A DNA stretch of 64,000 nt, from assembly GCF_014204945.1 (NCBI RefSeq), contig NZ_JACHMN010000001.1, positions 930,001-994,000 on the forward strand, given 5' to 3'. The DNA is from Allocatelliglobosispora scoriae (GTDB lineage Bacteria > Actinomycetota > Actinomycetes > Mycobacteriales > Micromonosporaceae). Every line of letters starts with the position of its first letter. The first letter of the stretch is position 1. Both the position numbers and the translations under genes were made by a program. Below, piece by piece: positions 9,062 through 16,452 of this stretch. Under the pieces are notes generated by a model. It saw only the letters and a program-made list of their open reading frames with translations, did not search any database and was not told the DNA's origin.

Positions 9062-9826
9062 GTGAACCATGCTTCCGCACCCGCACAGGAGGCGACCGGC
9101 GTCGAGCCCCGGGTCGTCACCGTCGCTCTCGGCAGCATCCTCGTGCGCTACCGCGAGTACGGCCGCCCCGACGCGCCCGCGCTGGTGCTGCTGCACGGGG
9201 GGACGAGCAGCGCGGCCACCTGGGACCGGCTCGCCTCCACACTCGCCGGGCAGGGGTGGCGGACCGTCGCGGTCGACCTGCGGGGCCACGGCGGCAGCAC
9301 CCGCGCCCTCACGTACCCCCTGGACGCGTACCACGTCGACATCGTCGGCCTGCTCGACGCGCTCGGCCTGGACCGGGTGGCGCTCGTCGGCCATTCGCTC
9401 GGCGCGTATGTCGCGTCGCTCGTCGCGGCCGCACGACCCGAGCTGATCAGCCACCTCATCCTGGAAGAGCCGCCGGTGCCCGGCCGCGACGACACCGACG
9501 AGGACGGCCTGTACGCGCCACGGTTCCTGCTGGAGAGCCTCGCGCTGCTGGTGCTGCGGCGCGGCTACCACCGGCGTGCAGTCGTCTCCGCGTTGCGGCA
9601 ACTGCACCGCCCCAACCCCGAATGGTGGCGCCGGCTCGCGACGATCCGGGCCCGGACCCTGGTGGTGTGGGGCGGACCGGCGAGCCACCTCTCGCACGAG
9701 CGCCTCGCCCTGGTGACCGCCGCGGTTCCCGGCGCCCGCCTGGTGACGATCGACGCCGGCCACCTCGTCCACAGCAAGCGTCCGGCGGAGTTCTACGACA
9801 CGGTCGCCGACTTCCTGGCGTCCTGA
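9062..9826 (+). CDS. Alpha/beta hydrolase
   Basis: This 254-residue cytoplasmic protein has a canonical alpha/beta-hydrolase fold. An oxyanion-hole strand (LVLLHGGTSS) is followed by DLRGHGGS, the nucleophile elbow GHSLG, the acid-strand region TLVVWGGP and the catalytic histidine in DAGHLVHSKRP. It probably cleaves an ester, lactone or similar bond. Substrate specificity cannot be inferred. The GTG start at 9062 is weakly supported. It is convergent with the histidine kinase gene, whose stop codon is 4 bp beyond this gene's end. Confidence 0.85.
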   Translation: MNHASAPAQEATGVEPRVVTVALGSILVRYREYGRPDAPALVLLHGGTSSAATWDRLASTLAGQGWRTVAVDLRGHGGSTRALTYPLDAYHVDIVGLLDALGLDRVALVGHSLGAYVASLVAAARPELISHLILEEPPVPGRDDTDEDGLYAPRFLLESLALLVLRRGYHRRAVVSALRQLHRPNPEWWRRLATIRARTLVVWGGPASHLSHERLALVTAAVPGARLVTIDAGHLVHSKRPAEFYDTVADFLAS

Positions 9827-9830
9827 CAGG

Positions 9831-11141
9831 TCAGGCCGGCGGCCTGCCGGCTCCCCCGCCCACCGGCGGCAGCGGCAGCTCGACCCGCACGGCGGTCCCG
9901 CCGCCCGGCCGGTCCCCGACGGCGAACACGCCTCCGGCCAGTGCCACCCGGGCCGCGATCCCCCGCAGTCCCGCACCGTCCGGGTCCGCGCTCCCCCGGC
10001 CGTCGTCGGTCACCTCGATGCGCAGTACGGCCGGCTCCGCGCAGACCCGGGCCCGGATATCGGATGCCCGGGCGTGTTTGACCGCGTTGGTCAGCGCCTC
10101 GGCGACGACGAAGTACGCCGCCGCCTCCGTCTCCGGGGCGAGCCGCACGTCGGCCACCTCGACCTGGACGGGCCGCGGCAGCTTCGACGCCAGGTCCCCG
10201 ACCGCGGCGGCGAGGCCCGACCGGACCAGGAGGTCCGGTGCCCGCCCGGCGGCGAGGCCGCGCAAGTCGTCCAACGCGACCCGGAGGTCGCCCACCGAAT
10301 CCCGCAGCAGCGCCTCCGTCGCGGGGTCCCCGACGGCCTGGCGGGCCAGCTGCAGATTCAAGGCCAACGCCACCAGCCGGCCCTGGACTCCGTCGTGGAG
10401 GTCGCGTTCCAACCGGACCCGCTCGGCCAGCGCGGCCCGGTCCGCGCGCTCGCGCTCGGCGACGATCCGCTCCGCCTGGTCCCGCACGGTGGCACGGAAC
10501 ACCGCCCGTTCGATCAGCACCCGCAGCTCGTCGATCACACCGGCGGCACCGGTCTGGTCCGGTTCGGTGTCGGAGCCGTACAGGATGTACGCCATCACCT
10601 GACCGCCGACACCGGCGACCAGCTCGACGTGACCGCGGTGGCGCTCCGACGGGCCGGTCACAGGTCGGCCGTCGACGTCGACCCAGCCCCTGGCCCCCGG
10701 CAGTGCCAGGATCAGCTGCGCCCGGGGATCGTCGAGTGCGGCCCGGATCGCGTCCTGGGCGAGCTGCCCAGCCGTCTCGGCCGACGGGTCGTAGGGACTG
10801 TCGGCCAGCACCCGGCGTAGGTAGCGCGCGGCCAGGTCGACGGCGATCTGGCGGCGCGGATCGGCCCGCCGCAGCAGCCACCGCTGGCACCTGCGCAGGA
10901 CCGGATGGACGGCGACCGCTACCGCCGACGTCAACACGACAGTGGTCCAGACGACGTCGCCCCGGGTCGCCAGGGCTGTAGCGGACCCGACGCCGAGCAC
11001 CGCCATGGCGGCGAGCAGACCGGCCAGCACCACGATCGCGCGGCTGAGGAGACCGGGTCGTCGGCGCAGACCCGGCCCGGACCGCCGTGCCGCCCACAGG
11101 CCGGCGCTGCGGACGTGACCGCGCTTCACGTTCTGGATCAC
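9831..11141 (-). CDS. NarL-type sensor histidine kinase
   Basis: This 436-residue kinase has two N-terminal membrane helices (about 33-58 and 63-80), a variable domain of about 120 residues and a HisKA_3 phosphoacceptor site (LERDLHDGVQGRL, H249). A HATPase domain follows, with the N box ALTNAVKHA (N352), DDGRGS and GLRGI. It should sense an envelope or membrane signal and phosphorylate a LuxR-type regulator. The only such regulator nearby is at 12303-12971, on the opposite strand with a lipoprotein gene between them. This arrangement is unusual, since NarL-type pairs are normally co-transcribed. The pairing is an inference. Confidence 0.88.
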   Translation of the reverse strand: MIQNVKRGHVRSAGLWAARRSGPGLRRRPGLLSRAIVVLAGLLAAMAVLGVGSATALATRGDVVWTTVVLTSAVAVAVHPVLRRCQRWLLRRADPRRQIAVDLAARYLRRVLADSPYDPSAETAGQLAQDAIRAALDDPRAQLILALPGARGWVDVDGRPVTGPSERHRGHVELVAGVGGQVMAYILYGSDTEPDQTGAAGVIDELRVLIERAVFRATVRDQAERIVAERERADRAALAERVRLERDLHDGVQGRLVALALNLQLARQAVGDPATEALLRDSVGDLRVALDDLRGLAAGRAPDLLVRSGLAAAVGDLASKLPRPVQVEVADVRLAPETEAAAYFVVAEALTNAVKHARASDIRARVCAEPAVLRIEVTDDGRGSADPDGAGLRGIAARVALAGGVFAVGDRPGGGTAVRVELPLPPVGGGAGRPPA

Positions 11142-11384
11142 TGCCGGAGTGTCTCATCCGGCACTGAACGGCTTGTGCCCTCGGCGCGGCGACGAGGTCA
11201 AACAGCCGCCCGACCGTTACCCGAGACGGTCGGCGAGGCATCTGAGGTGTTAGAGCGCACCACGCTCATCGCGCGGTCGAGGTCGGGCACGTGGTGCGCG
11301 AGCCGCCTCGATGCTGCCCACTGCGCGAGGCGGCCTACCGGTCCTCACCTTCCGCTGCTCGGGAGCGTGCGGCGAGCGACCGCT

Positions 11385-11969
11385 TCAGCGGGTGCATTTC
11401 CAGGTGACCGAGCCGTTGATGGTGCCGCCCTTGCTGTCGGCCAGGCCGGTGAAGGTCCAGTCCCCGCCGCCGTCGGCGCCTACCGTGACGGTCGTCGTGC
11501 TGGAGTCGTTGAGCCGGAACACGCCTTTGGGGTCCAGCAGCAGGGTGTTGACGTCGACGCCGCTGGCTGTCCGGCGCTCGACCGAGCGGAGGGCGTAGGT
11601 CGCCGGGCCGGCGTAGTCGAGCAAGGTGACATTGACGGTGGGGGTGATGGTGCCGAGCTTGGCGAGGAAGATCTTGGGCAGCGGAAAGCGGCCGTCCTTA
11701 CCCTTGACGTATTCGCCGCAGGTCTTGGGGAAGGTGGCATTGCCGAGGTTCGGGAAGACCGTCTTCAGCTCGCCCTTGACCGCGACGGTGCCGGAGATGT
11801 CGAAAGAGACCGTCAGGGGTGAGTCGCTCGCAGCGCTGTCGCCGGCGGCGCCTTTGGGGGCGGCGCCGGTGGGTGTGGGAGCCGGATCGTCCGGGCCGCA
11901 GGCTGCCGCGGCCAGTCCCAGCAGGGCCGCCACAGCCGTCAGGGTGAGTCTTCTCCATGAATCGTGCAC
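11385..11969 (-). CDS. Lipoprotein A, paralogue of the protein at 13047
   Basis: This 194-residue exported lipoprotein starts at a GTG 7 bases behind a GGGAGC site and has the lipobox LGLAAAAC|GPDD. The mature part is a single beta-rich domain: LTVSFDISGTVAVKGEL, an early CGEY cysteine and a C-terminal TVTVGADGGGDWTFTGLAD..GTINGSVTWKC. The same layout (TVTFDLTGGVTLKG ... STVTVNADGSGSWKFTHM ... GTISWTC) occurs in lipoprotein B at 13047-13625, so the two are paralogues. Two conserved cysteines probably form a disulfide. The function is unknown, and the domain could sense or bind an extracellular ligand. A 21-bp palindromic site lies about 80-100 bp upstream. Confidence 0.8.
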   Translation of the reverse strand: MHDSWRRLTLTAVAALLGLAAAACGPDDPAPTPTGAAPKGAAGDSAASDSPLTVSFDISGTVAVKGELKTVFPNLGNATFPKTCGEYVKGKDGRFPLPKIFLAKLGTITPTVNVTLLDYAGPATYALRSVERRTASGVDVNTLLLDPKGVFRLNDSSTTTVTVGADGGGDWTFTGLADSKGGTINGSVTWKCTR

Positions 11970-12045
11970 GTCATCGCTCCCGCAGTTGCCCCCGTGCGGA
12001 ACCTTCCGCTCGCGACGTCCGACGTTAGGAAATGGCGGCGGGCTT

Positions 12046-12066
12046 CGCATCGGTGCCAGCACCTAA
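12046..12066 (-). promoter_or_regulatory. Palindromic operator copy 1 (lipoprotein A)
   Basis: On the minus strand this reads TTAGGTGCTGGCACCGATGC followed by G. It contains the perfect palindrome GGTGC-TG-GCACC. The identical 21 bp occurs at 12968-12988 in front of lipoprotein B. Downstream, both copies have TTTCCTA within 13-14 bases, overlapping a TANNNT -10 box (TAACGT here). This places the palindrome around -42, a typical activator position. It is probably bound by the LuxR-type regulator encoded between the two copies. Confidence 0.72.
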
Positions 12067-12302
12067 TTTGTGGTCCGTACTGGCGCGAAAGCCTGGTGCC
12101 CGCCTGGTCCGATTCAATATCATTCGGCAATGATCATCGGTACGACGCCGCGTTCCCGGAGCCGTCGGTCGCACGGCGCCGCGCTGCTAGTCCCGCGGGC
12201 GGCGGTCGTGTTCGCCGCCGGGCTCACCGGTGAGCAGGCTCGGGATCACCACGCCGGCGGCAAGCCTGCCGCTCACGGTATCGACGCCAGGCTGACCAGG
12301 TG

Positions 12303-12971
12303 ATGCGGGTCGTCATAGCCGAAGACATGGTGCTGCTGCGCGACGGGATCGCCCGGATGCTCACCGCGGACGGCATCGACGTCGTGGCCCAGGTCGGCGA
12401 CGTGGCAGCCCTACTGTCAGCGGTGGACGAGCACCGGCCAGACCTGGCGGTCATCGACATCAGGATGCCGCCGACGTTCACCGACGAGGGCGCTCGGGCG
12501 GCGTTGCGCCTGCGGGACACCCACCCGGACCTGGCCATCCTGGTGCTGTCCAACATCGTCGAACCCGAGCTGGCGCTGACGCTGGCCACGGAGCATCCGG
12601 CACGATTCGGGTATCTGCTCAAGGACCGCGTGCTCGATACCGCCGACTTCCTCCAGACGCTGCGACGCGTCGCCGAGGGCGGTACGGCCATCGACGCCTC
12701 GATCATCGACCGGCTCATGGGCACCGCGGGGAACTCGCGCCTGAACAGCCTGAGCGCCCGCGAGCGGGAGGTGCTGTCCTGGCTGGCACAGGGCCTGACC
12801 AACGCGGCGATCGGCCGCCGGCTGCACGTCTCCGAGCGCACCGTCGACGCCCATCTGCGGTCCGTCTTCGTCAAGCTGGACCTGGCGCCCAGCGCCGACG
12901 AGAATCGCCGCGTCCGGGCCGCGCTGTCCTGGCTGGGTCAGGACGGCACCCGCGACCCGGTCGCTAGTTAG
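12303..12971 (+). CDS. LuxR/NarL-type response regulator
   Basis: This 222-residue regulator has a receiver domain (acidic pocket ED at 7-8, phosphoacceptor D52 in VIDIRMP, K107 in YLLKDR) and a C-terminal LuxR HTH (LSAREREVLSWLAQGLTNAAIGRRLHVSERTVDAHL). A GTG immediately before the ATG (12300) is an alternative start. It is flanked by two paralogous lipoprotein genes, one divergent and one downstream, each preceded by the same palindrome, so it probably controls both. Its stop codon lies inside the second operator copy. The likely partner kinase is the NarL-type one at 9831-11141. Confidence 0.9.
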   Translation: MRVVIAEDMVLLRDGIARMLTADGIDVVAQVGDVAALLSAVDEHRPDLAVIDIRMPPTFTDEGARAALRLRDTHPDLAILVLSNIVEPELALTLATEHPARFGYLLKDRVLDTADFLQTLRRVAEGGTAIDASIIDRLMGTAGNSRLNSLSAREREVLSWLAQGLTNAAIGRRLHVSERTVDAHLRSVFVKLDLAPSADENRRVRAALSWLGQDGTRDPVAS

Positions 12972-12988
12972 GTGCTGGCACCGATGCG
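12968..12988 (+). promoter_or_regulatory. Palindromic operator copy 2 (lipoprotein B)
   Basis: This is an exact second copy of the 21-bp site at 12046-12066, in the same orientation relative to its target gene, with core GGTGC-TG-GCACC. It overlaps the stop codon of the response-regulator gene. TTTCCTAGATT follows 14 bases later and supplies a TAGATT -10 box at 13008-13013. There is no good -35 hexamer, as expected for an activator-dependent promoter. The lipoprotein B start is at 13047. Confidence 0.72.
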
Positions 12989-13046
12989 TCGGAGCCTGCG
13001 GCTTTCCTAGATTCGCTGCGCAAGACCTTTTGGATGAGGAGCGCAG

Positions 13047-13625
13047 ATGAAACGAATGGTCTGGTCGGCAGTCATGGCCGGAGTACTGCTGTGTACCGCC
13101 GCCTGCGGGCCGGAAGACGCCCCGGCCGCGAACGCACCGCAGAAGGACGACAAGTCCAAGCGGGCTTTCACCACGGTCACCTTCGACCTCACCGGTGGTG
13201 TCACCTTGAAGGGCACGACCGAGGCGAACGCCTACGTCGAGGGCGAGATCCTGCTCGGCTCGTGCGCCAAGTACGCCGCCGGCGGCAGCAAGAACGGCAA
13301 GACCATCTTCACGATGCCGTACCAGGAGAAGGCCAAGATCGACGGCAAGACGGTTCACCTACAGGCCAACGTCTCCCCGTACCAGGGGCCGGGGACCTAT
13401 GAGGGCAACAAGGTGCTGACCGGGGTGATGGGCAGCGAGCCCGGACTGTTCATCAACACCGACGGATACTCGGTCGGCTTCGAGAAGGAAGGCGCCACCA
13501 GCACCGTGACGGTCAATGCCGACGGCAGCGGGAGCTGGAAGTTCACGCACATGCTCCCCAACAGCTATGCGCTCAAACCCATCGACGGCACTATCTCCTG
13601 GACCTGCGGCGAGCGGGACCGCTAG
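13047..13625 (+). CDS. Lipoprotein B, paralogue of the protein at 11385
   Basis: This 192-residue lipoprotein has a short signal peptide and lipobox (GVLLCTAAC|GPED) and a strong GAGGAG site. Its mature domain matches lipoprotein A at both ends (TVTFDLTGGVTLKG near the N-terminus, TVTVNADGSGSWKF and GTISWTC at the C-terminus). The middle diverges, including CAKYAAGGSKNGKTIF in place of A's CGEYVKGKDGRFPL. Both have paired cysteines that could form a disulfide. It lies 75 bp downstream of the response regulator with its own palindrome-bearing promoter. The role is unknown; it may be a target, sensor accessory or envelope protectant of the two-component system. Confidence 0.82.
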   Translation: MKRMVWSAVMAGVLLCTAACGPEDAPAANAPQKDDKSKRAFTTVTFDLTGGVTLKGTTEANAYVEGEILLGSCAKYAAGGSKNGKTIFTMPYQEKAKIDGKTVHLQANVSPYQGPGTYEGNKVLTGVMGSEPGLFINTDGYSVGFEKEGATSTVTVNADGSGSWKFTHMLPNSYALKPIDGTISWTCGERDR

Positions 13626-13808
13626 GGTCGCGTCTCGCGGGGCGGCGGTGCAAACGGGTCTGCGGGAATCGTCGTACCGGTGGTGGGTGTCGCGCCGGAC
13701 TCCCGGTCAGACTTCTCGCGCCGGTTGTCCGACAGGCCTCCCGGCCGAGGCTGCAGGACCGCGCGTCGTCAACGTTTGCGATCCCACGCACTGAGGGCAG
13801 CAGTAGGC

Positions 13809-15245
13809 ATGGACACTCCGCCCGCCCCTCGCCTGCCGCGTCCTGCGGGGATGCGCCGGTTTGCCGGTTCGAGCATGGGCGGCCTCGCCGGTACCATGCT
13901 GGCGGGTACCGGCTTCGCCGTGCTGCTCCTGCTCGTCCGCGCCCGGTGGCAGCCCCTGGAAGACATCGACCACGGTGTGGCCGCAGCCCTCAACCGGACC
14001 GTCGCGGCACACGCCTGGATGCAGCAGGTGCTCCGCTTCATCACATCATTCGGCAGCACGCTGGTGCTGAGCTGTGTCGTCGCGGTCGTCGCCGCAGCCC
14101 TGGTCATCCGCGGCCGGACTCGGCTGGCGGTCTACCTACTCGTCACCGGCGTCGGGGCGATCATCATGGGCCCGGCCCTGAAGCTGTTCGTCGGAAGGCT
14201 GCGTCCGATCGTCGTCCAGACCGTCGAGCTCGCGCCCGGCAACAGCTTCCCCAGCGGACACGCACTGGCATCATCGGTCTGCTACGGAGCGCTGCTGCTG
14301 GTGTTCCTGCCGGTGTTGCGCGAGCGAGCCAGGCGGCCCGCCATCGCCATCGGCGCCGCTCTCGTGATGCTCATCGGGTTCAGCCGCATCGCGCTCGGCG
14401 TGCACTTCCTCTCCGACGTCCTGGGCGCGTGGCTGCTCGGCACTGCCTGGCTCATCATCACCGCGGCGGCGTTCGAGACATGGCGGCGCCACACCGGCCG
14501 ACCGGTCACCGTACCCACATCCGAAGGTCTTGAGCCCGAGGCCGCGCGGGACATCCGCCCCGCACCGGAGCGAGAGCCCACCGACGCCGGCACCGGCTGG
14601 CGAGCCGCCGCCGGGCTGGTGGTCGGCTGGATCATCACCTTCGGCATCGTTCTCGGCATCGGCCAGCTCGTCTCGCGAGGCGCGGGATCCAACCTGCTGG
14701 GTGACGAGGCCGTCCCCCGCTGGTTCGCCGACAACAGGACGGCAGGCCTGGACACCCTCAGCGAGTTCGCCGCCCTGCTGGGCAGTACCCCCGTCATCGT
14801 CTCGGTAGGGCTGACTGCCATGGTGCTGACACTGGCGGCGACACGGCGGTGGCGACCCGCGCTGTTCGTCCTGGTCGTGATGGTCGGAGAGGTGACCCTG
14901 TTCCTGGCGACGGTGACGATCATCGCCCGCCGCCGCCCCGACGTTGCCCGCCTCGACGGGAACCTGCCGACGGCGAGCTTCCCGTCCGGCCACTTCGCCG
15001 CGACGACCTGCCTCTACGCCACCATCGCCGTCATGGCCCTCATCGCCACCCGCAGCTGCTGGCGGTGGTTCGCGGTCGGCGCAGCGGTCGTGCTACCGCT
15101 CATCGTCGGCTGGGGGCGGCTCTACCGAGGCATGCACCACCCGACAGACCTGCTCGGCAGCCTCCTGCTCGCGGGCTGCTGGCTGACGGTGGCGCTGCTC
15201 CTGGTCCGCCCCGCCGACGCATGGGCGGACCGGGGCAACGGTTGA
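13809..15245 (+). CDS. Double PAP2 membrane phosphatase
   Basis: This 478-residue integral membrane protein contains two complete PAP2 (lipid phosphate phosphatase) domains in tandem. Domain 1 has K125-x6-RP, PSGH (148-151) and SR-x5-H (192-199). Domain 2 has ARRRPDVARLD, a second PSGH and GRLYRGMHHPTD. A polar linker rich in E/P/R (about 240-275) joins them. PAP2 enzymes remove phosphate from phosphatidate, prenyl diphosphates or similar lipids at the outer face of the membrane. Single-domain proteins of about 200-250 residues are usual, so this is a fusion or internal duplication. A lipid kinase gene follows 168 bp downstream, suggesting a linked phosphorylation cycle. Confidence 0.9.
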   Translation: MDTPPAPRLPRPAGMRRFAGSSMGGLAGTMLAGTGFAVLLLLVRARWQPLEDIDHGVAAALNRTVAAHAWMQQVLRFITSFGSTLVLSCVVAVVAAALVIRGRTRLAVYLLVTGVGAIIMGPALKLFVGRLRPIVVQTVELAPGNSFPSGHALASSVCYGALLLVFLPVLRERARRPAIAIGAALVMLIGFSRIALGVHFLSDVLGAWLLGTAWLIITAAAFETWRRHTGRPVTVPTSEGLEPEAARDIRPAPEREPTDAGTGWRAAAGLVVGWIITFGIVLGIGQLVSRGAGSNLLGDEAVPRWFADNRTAGLDTLSEFAALLGSTPVIVSVGLTAMVLTLAATRRWRPALFVLVVMVGEVTLFLATVTIIARRRPDVARLDGNLPTASFPSGHFAATTCLYATIAVMALIATRSCWRWFAVGAAVVLPLIVGWGRLYRGMHHPTDLLGSLLLAGCWLTVALLLVRPADAWADRGNG

Positions 15246-15413
15246 GGTGATGAGGATGACCTGGCGAGCCTGATCAAGATCACACTGTTCCCCGCTCGCC
15301 GGGACCGCCGCCGACAACTGCCGTACCCGGGGGTGAGCTCTGGCCGCTGCCGTCGACAAACGCCGGGCTGTCAGGGTGGTTGACTTGGCGCCGATCGGGG
15401 TAGCCCAGCCGGC

Positions 15414-16289
15414 ATGAGAATCGCCGTGGTTGCCCATAAGCGCAAGACGCTCGGCGGCGGGCTGGCCGAACTGCGCGAGCGGCTCGCCGAACAACTGCCG
15501 GGTGAGCCGATCTGGCACGAGGTGTCCAAGAGCCGCAAGGCCCCCAAGAAGGTCCGGCGAGCGGTCGAGGAGGGAGCGGAACTCGTGCTCGTCTGGGGCG
15601 GCGACGGCATGGTTCAGCGCTGCGCGGACGCACTCGCCGGGTCCGGTATACCCATCGGCATCCTGCCCGCCGGCACCGCCAACCTGCTCGCCGCCAACCT
15701 CCGCATCCCGCGCGACCTCGCGGAGTCCCTGCGGATCGCGCTGCACGGCGCCCGACGGCCGCTGGACCTGGGCAGGATCAAAGGGGAGCATTTCGCCGTC
15801 ATGGCCGGGGCCGGTTTCGACGCGGACATGATCGCCGAGGCCGACCGCGACCTGAAGGACCGGGCCGGGCGGCTCGCCTACCTATGGACGGGGCTGCGGC
15901 ACGTCCGGGACAAGCCGGTCGAGGTACGCATCACCGTCGACGGCGAGACCTGGTTCGCCGGGCCCGCGACCTGTGTCCTGCTCGGCAACGTCAGCACCAT
16001 CACCGGCGGTATCCGCGTCTTCGACCGGGCACAGCCTGACGACGGGCTGCTCCAGGTAGGCGTCACCACCGCCGAAGGCGCGATCGAGTGGGCCCGCACC
16101 ATGGCCCGGATGGCGCTGGACCGCAGCGAGCGCTCGCCCTTCGTACAGATCACGCAGGGACGGCGTATCGCCATCCGTTTCAGCGAGCCCACCGTCTACG
16201 AACTCGACGGCGGGGCGCGGACCGCCGTCAAGCGCCTCAAAGCCAAGGTCGTGCCCGGCGCCGTCGAAGTGTGCGTACCGATCACGTAG
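15414..16289 (+). CDS. Diacylglycerol kinase-like lipid kinase
   Basis: This 291-residue protein has the DAGK catalytic fold. VLVWGGDGMVQRCADAL matches the GGDGT nucleotide-binding motif (with M for T), and ILPAGTANLLAANL matches P.GT.N..A..L. The C-terminal beta-sandwich (GGIRVFDRAQPDDGLLQVGV, ..VYELDGG) completes it. It should use ATP to phosphorylate diacylglycerol or a related lipid alcohol at the inner membrane face. It lies on the same strand as the double PAP2 protein, which could catalyse the reverse step. A strong stem-loop follows the gene. Confidence 0.88.
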   Translation: MRIAVVAHKRKTLGGGLAELRERLAEQLPGEPIWHEVSKSRKAPKKVRRAVEEGAELVLVWGGDGMVQRCADALAGSGIPIGILPAGTANLLAANLRIPRDLAESLRIALHGARRPLDLGRIKGEHFAVMAGAGFDADMIAEADRDLKDRAGRLAYLWTGLRHVRDKPVEVRITVDGETWFAGPATCVLLGNVSTITGGIRVFDRAQPDDGLLQVGVTTAEGAIEWARTMARMALDRSERSPFVQITQGRRIAIRFSEPTVYELDGGARTAVKRLKAKVVPGAVEVCVPIT

Positions 16290-16386
16290 CGGACCATGGG
16301 CGGTCCGGCGGTGACATACGACGTCCAAGACACACGTCACCGAACTCGGCGCGGACCGGGCCCAGTTGGTGATCAACGCCTACCAC

Positions 16387-16432
16387 AGCGGCCTGGCGGC
16401 ATCGGATCGACGACCGATACCGCCAGGCCGCT
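16387..16432. terminator. Bidirectional stem-loop terminator
   Basis: The arms AGCGGCCTGGCGG-c-ATCGG (16387-16405) and its complement with one mismatch (16414-16432) form a 19-bp GC-rich hairpin with an 8-base loop. It sits between the convergent lipid-kinase and ABC-permease genes. There is no long T tract, as is usual in actinobacteria. Confidence 0.75.
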
Positions 16433-16452
16433 GCCCGGCCGTTCTCCACCGG

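Noticed and set aside
12070-12303. Possible small plus-strand gene upstream of the response regulator
   Set aside because: No ribosome site, no recognisable domain, and it covers the region expected to hold the regulator's promoter.
11385-13625. The 21-bp inverted pair as ends of a mobile element
   Set aside because: The copies bracket a response-regulator gene, not a transposase. No target-site duplication is apparent, and each copy sits at promoter distance from a paralogous gene, so an operator is the better reading.
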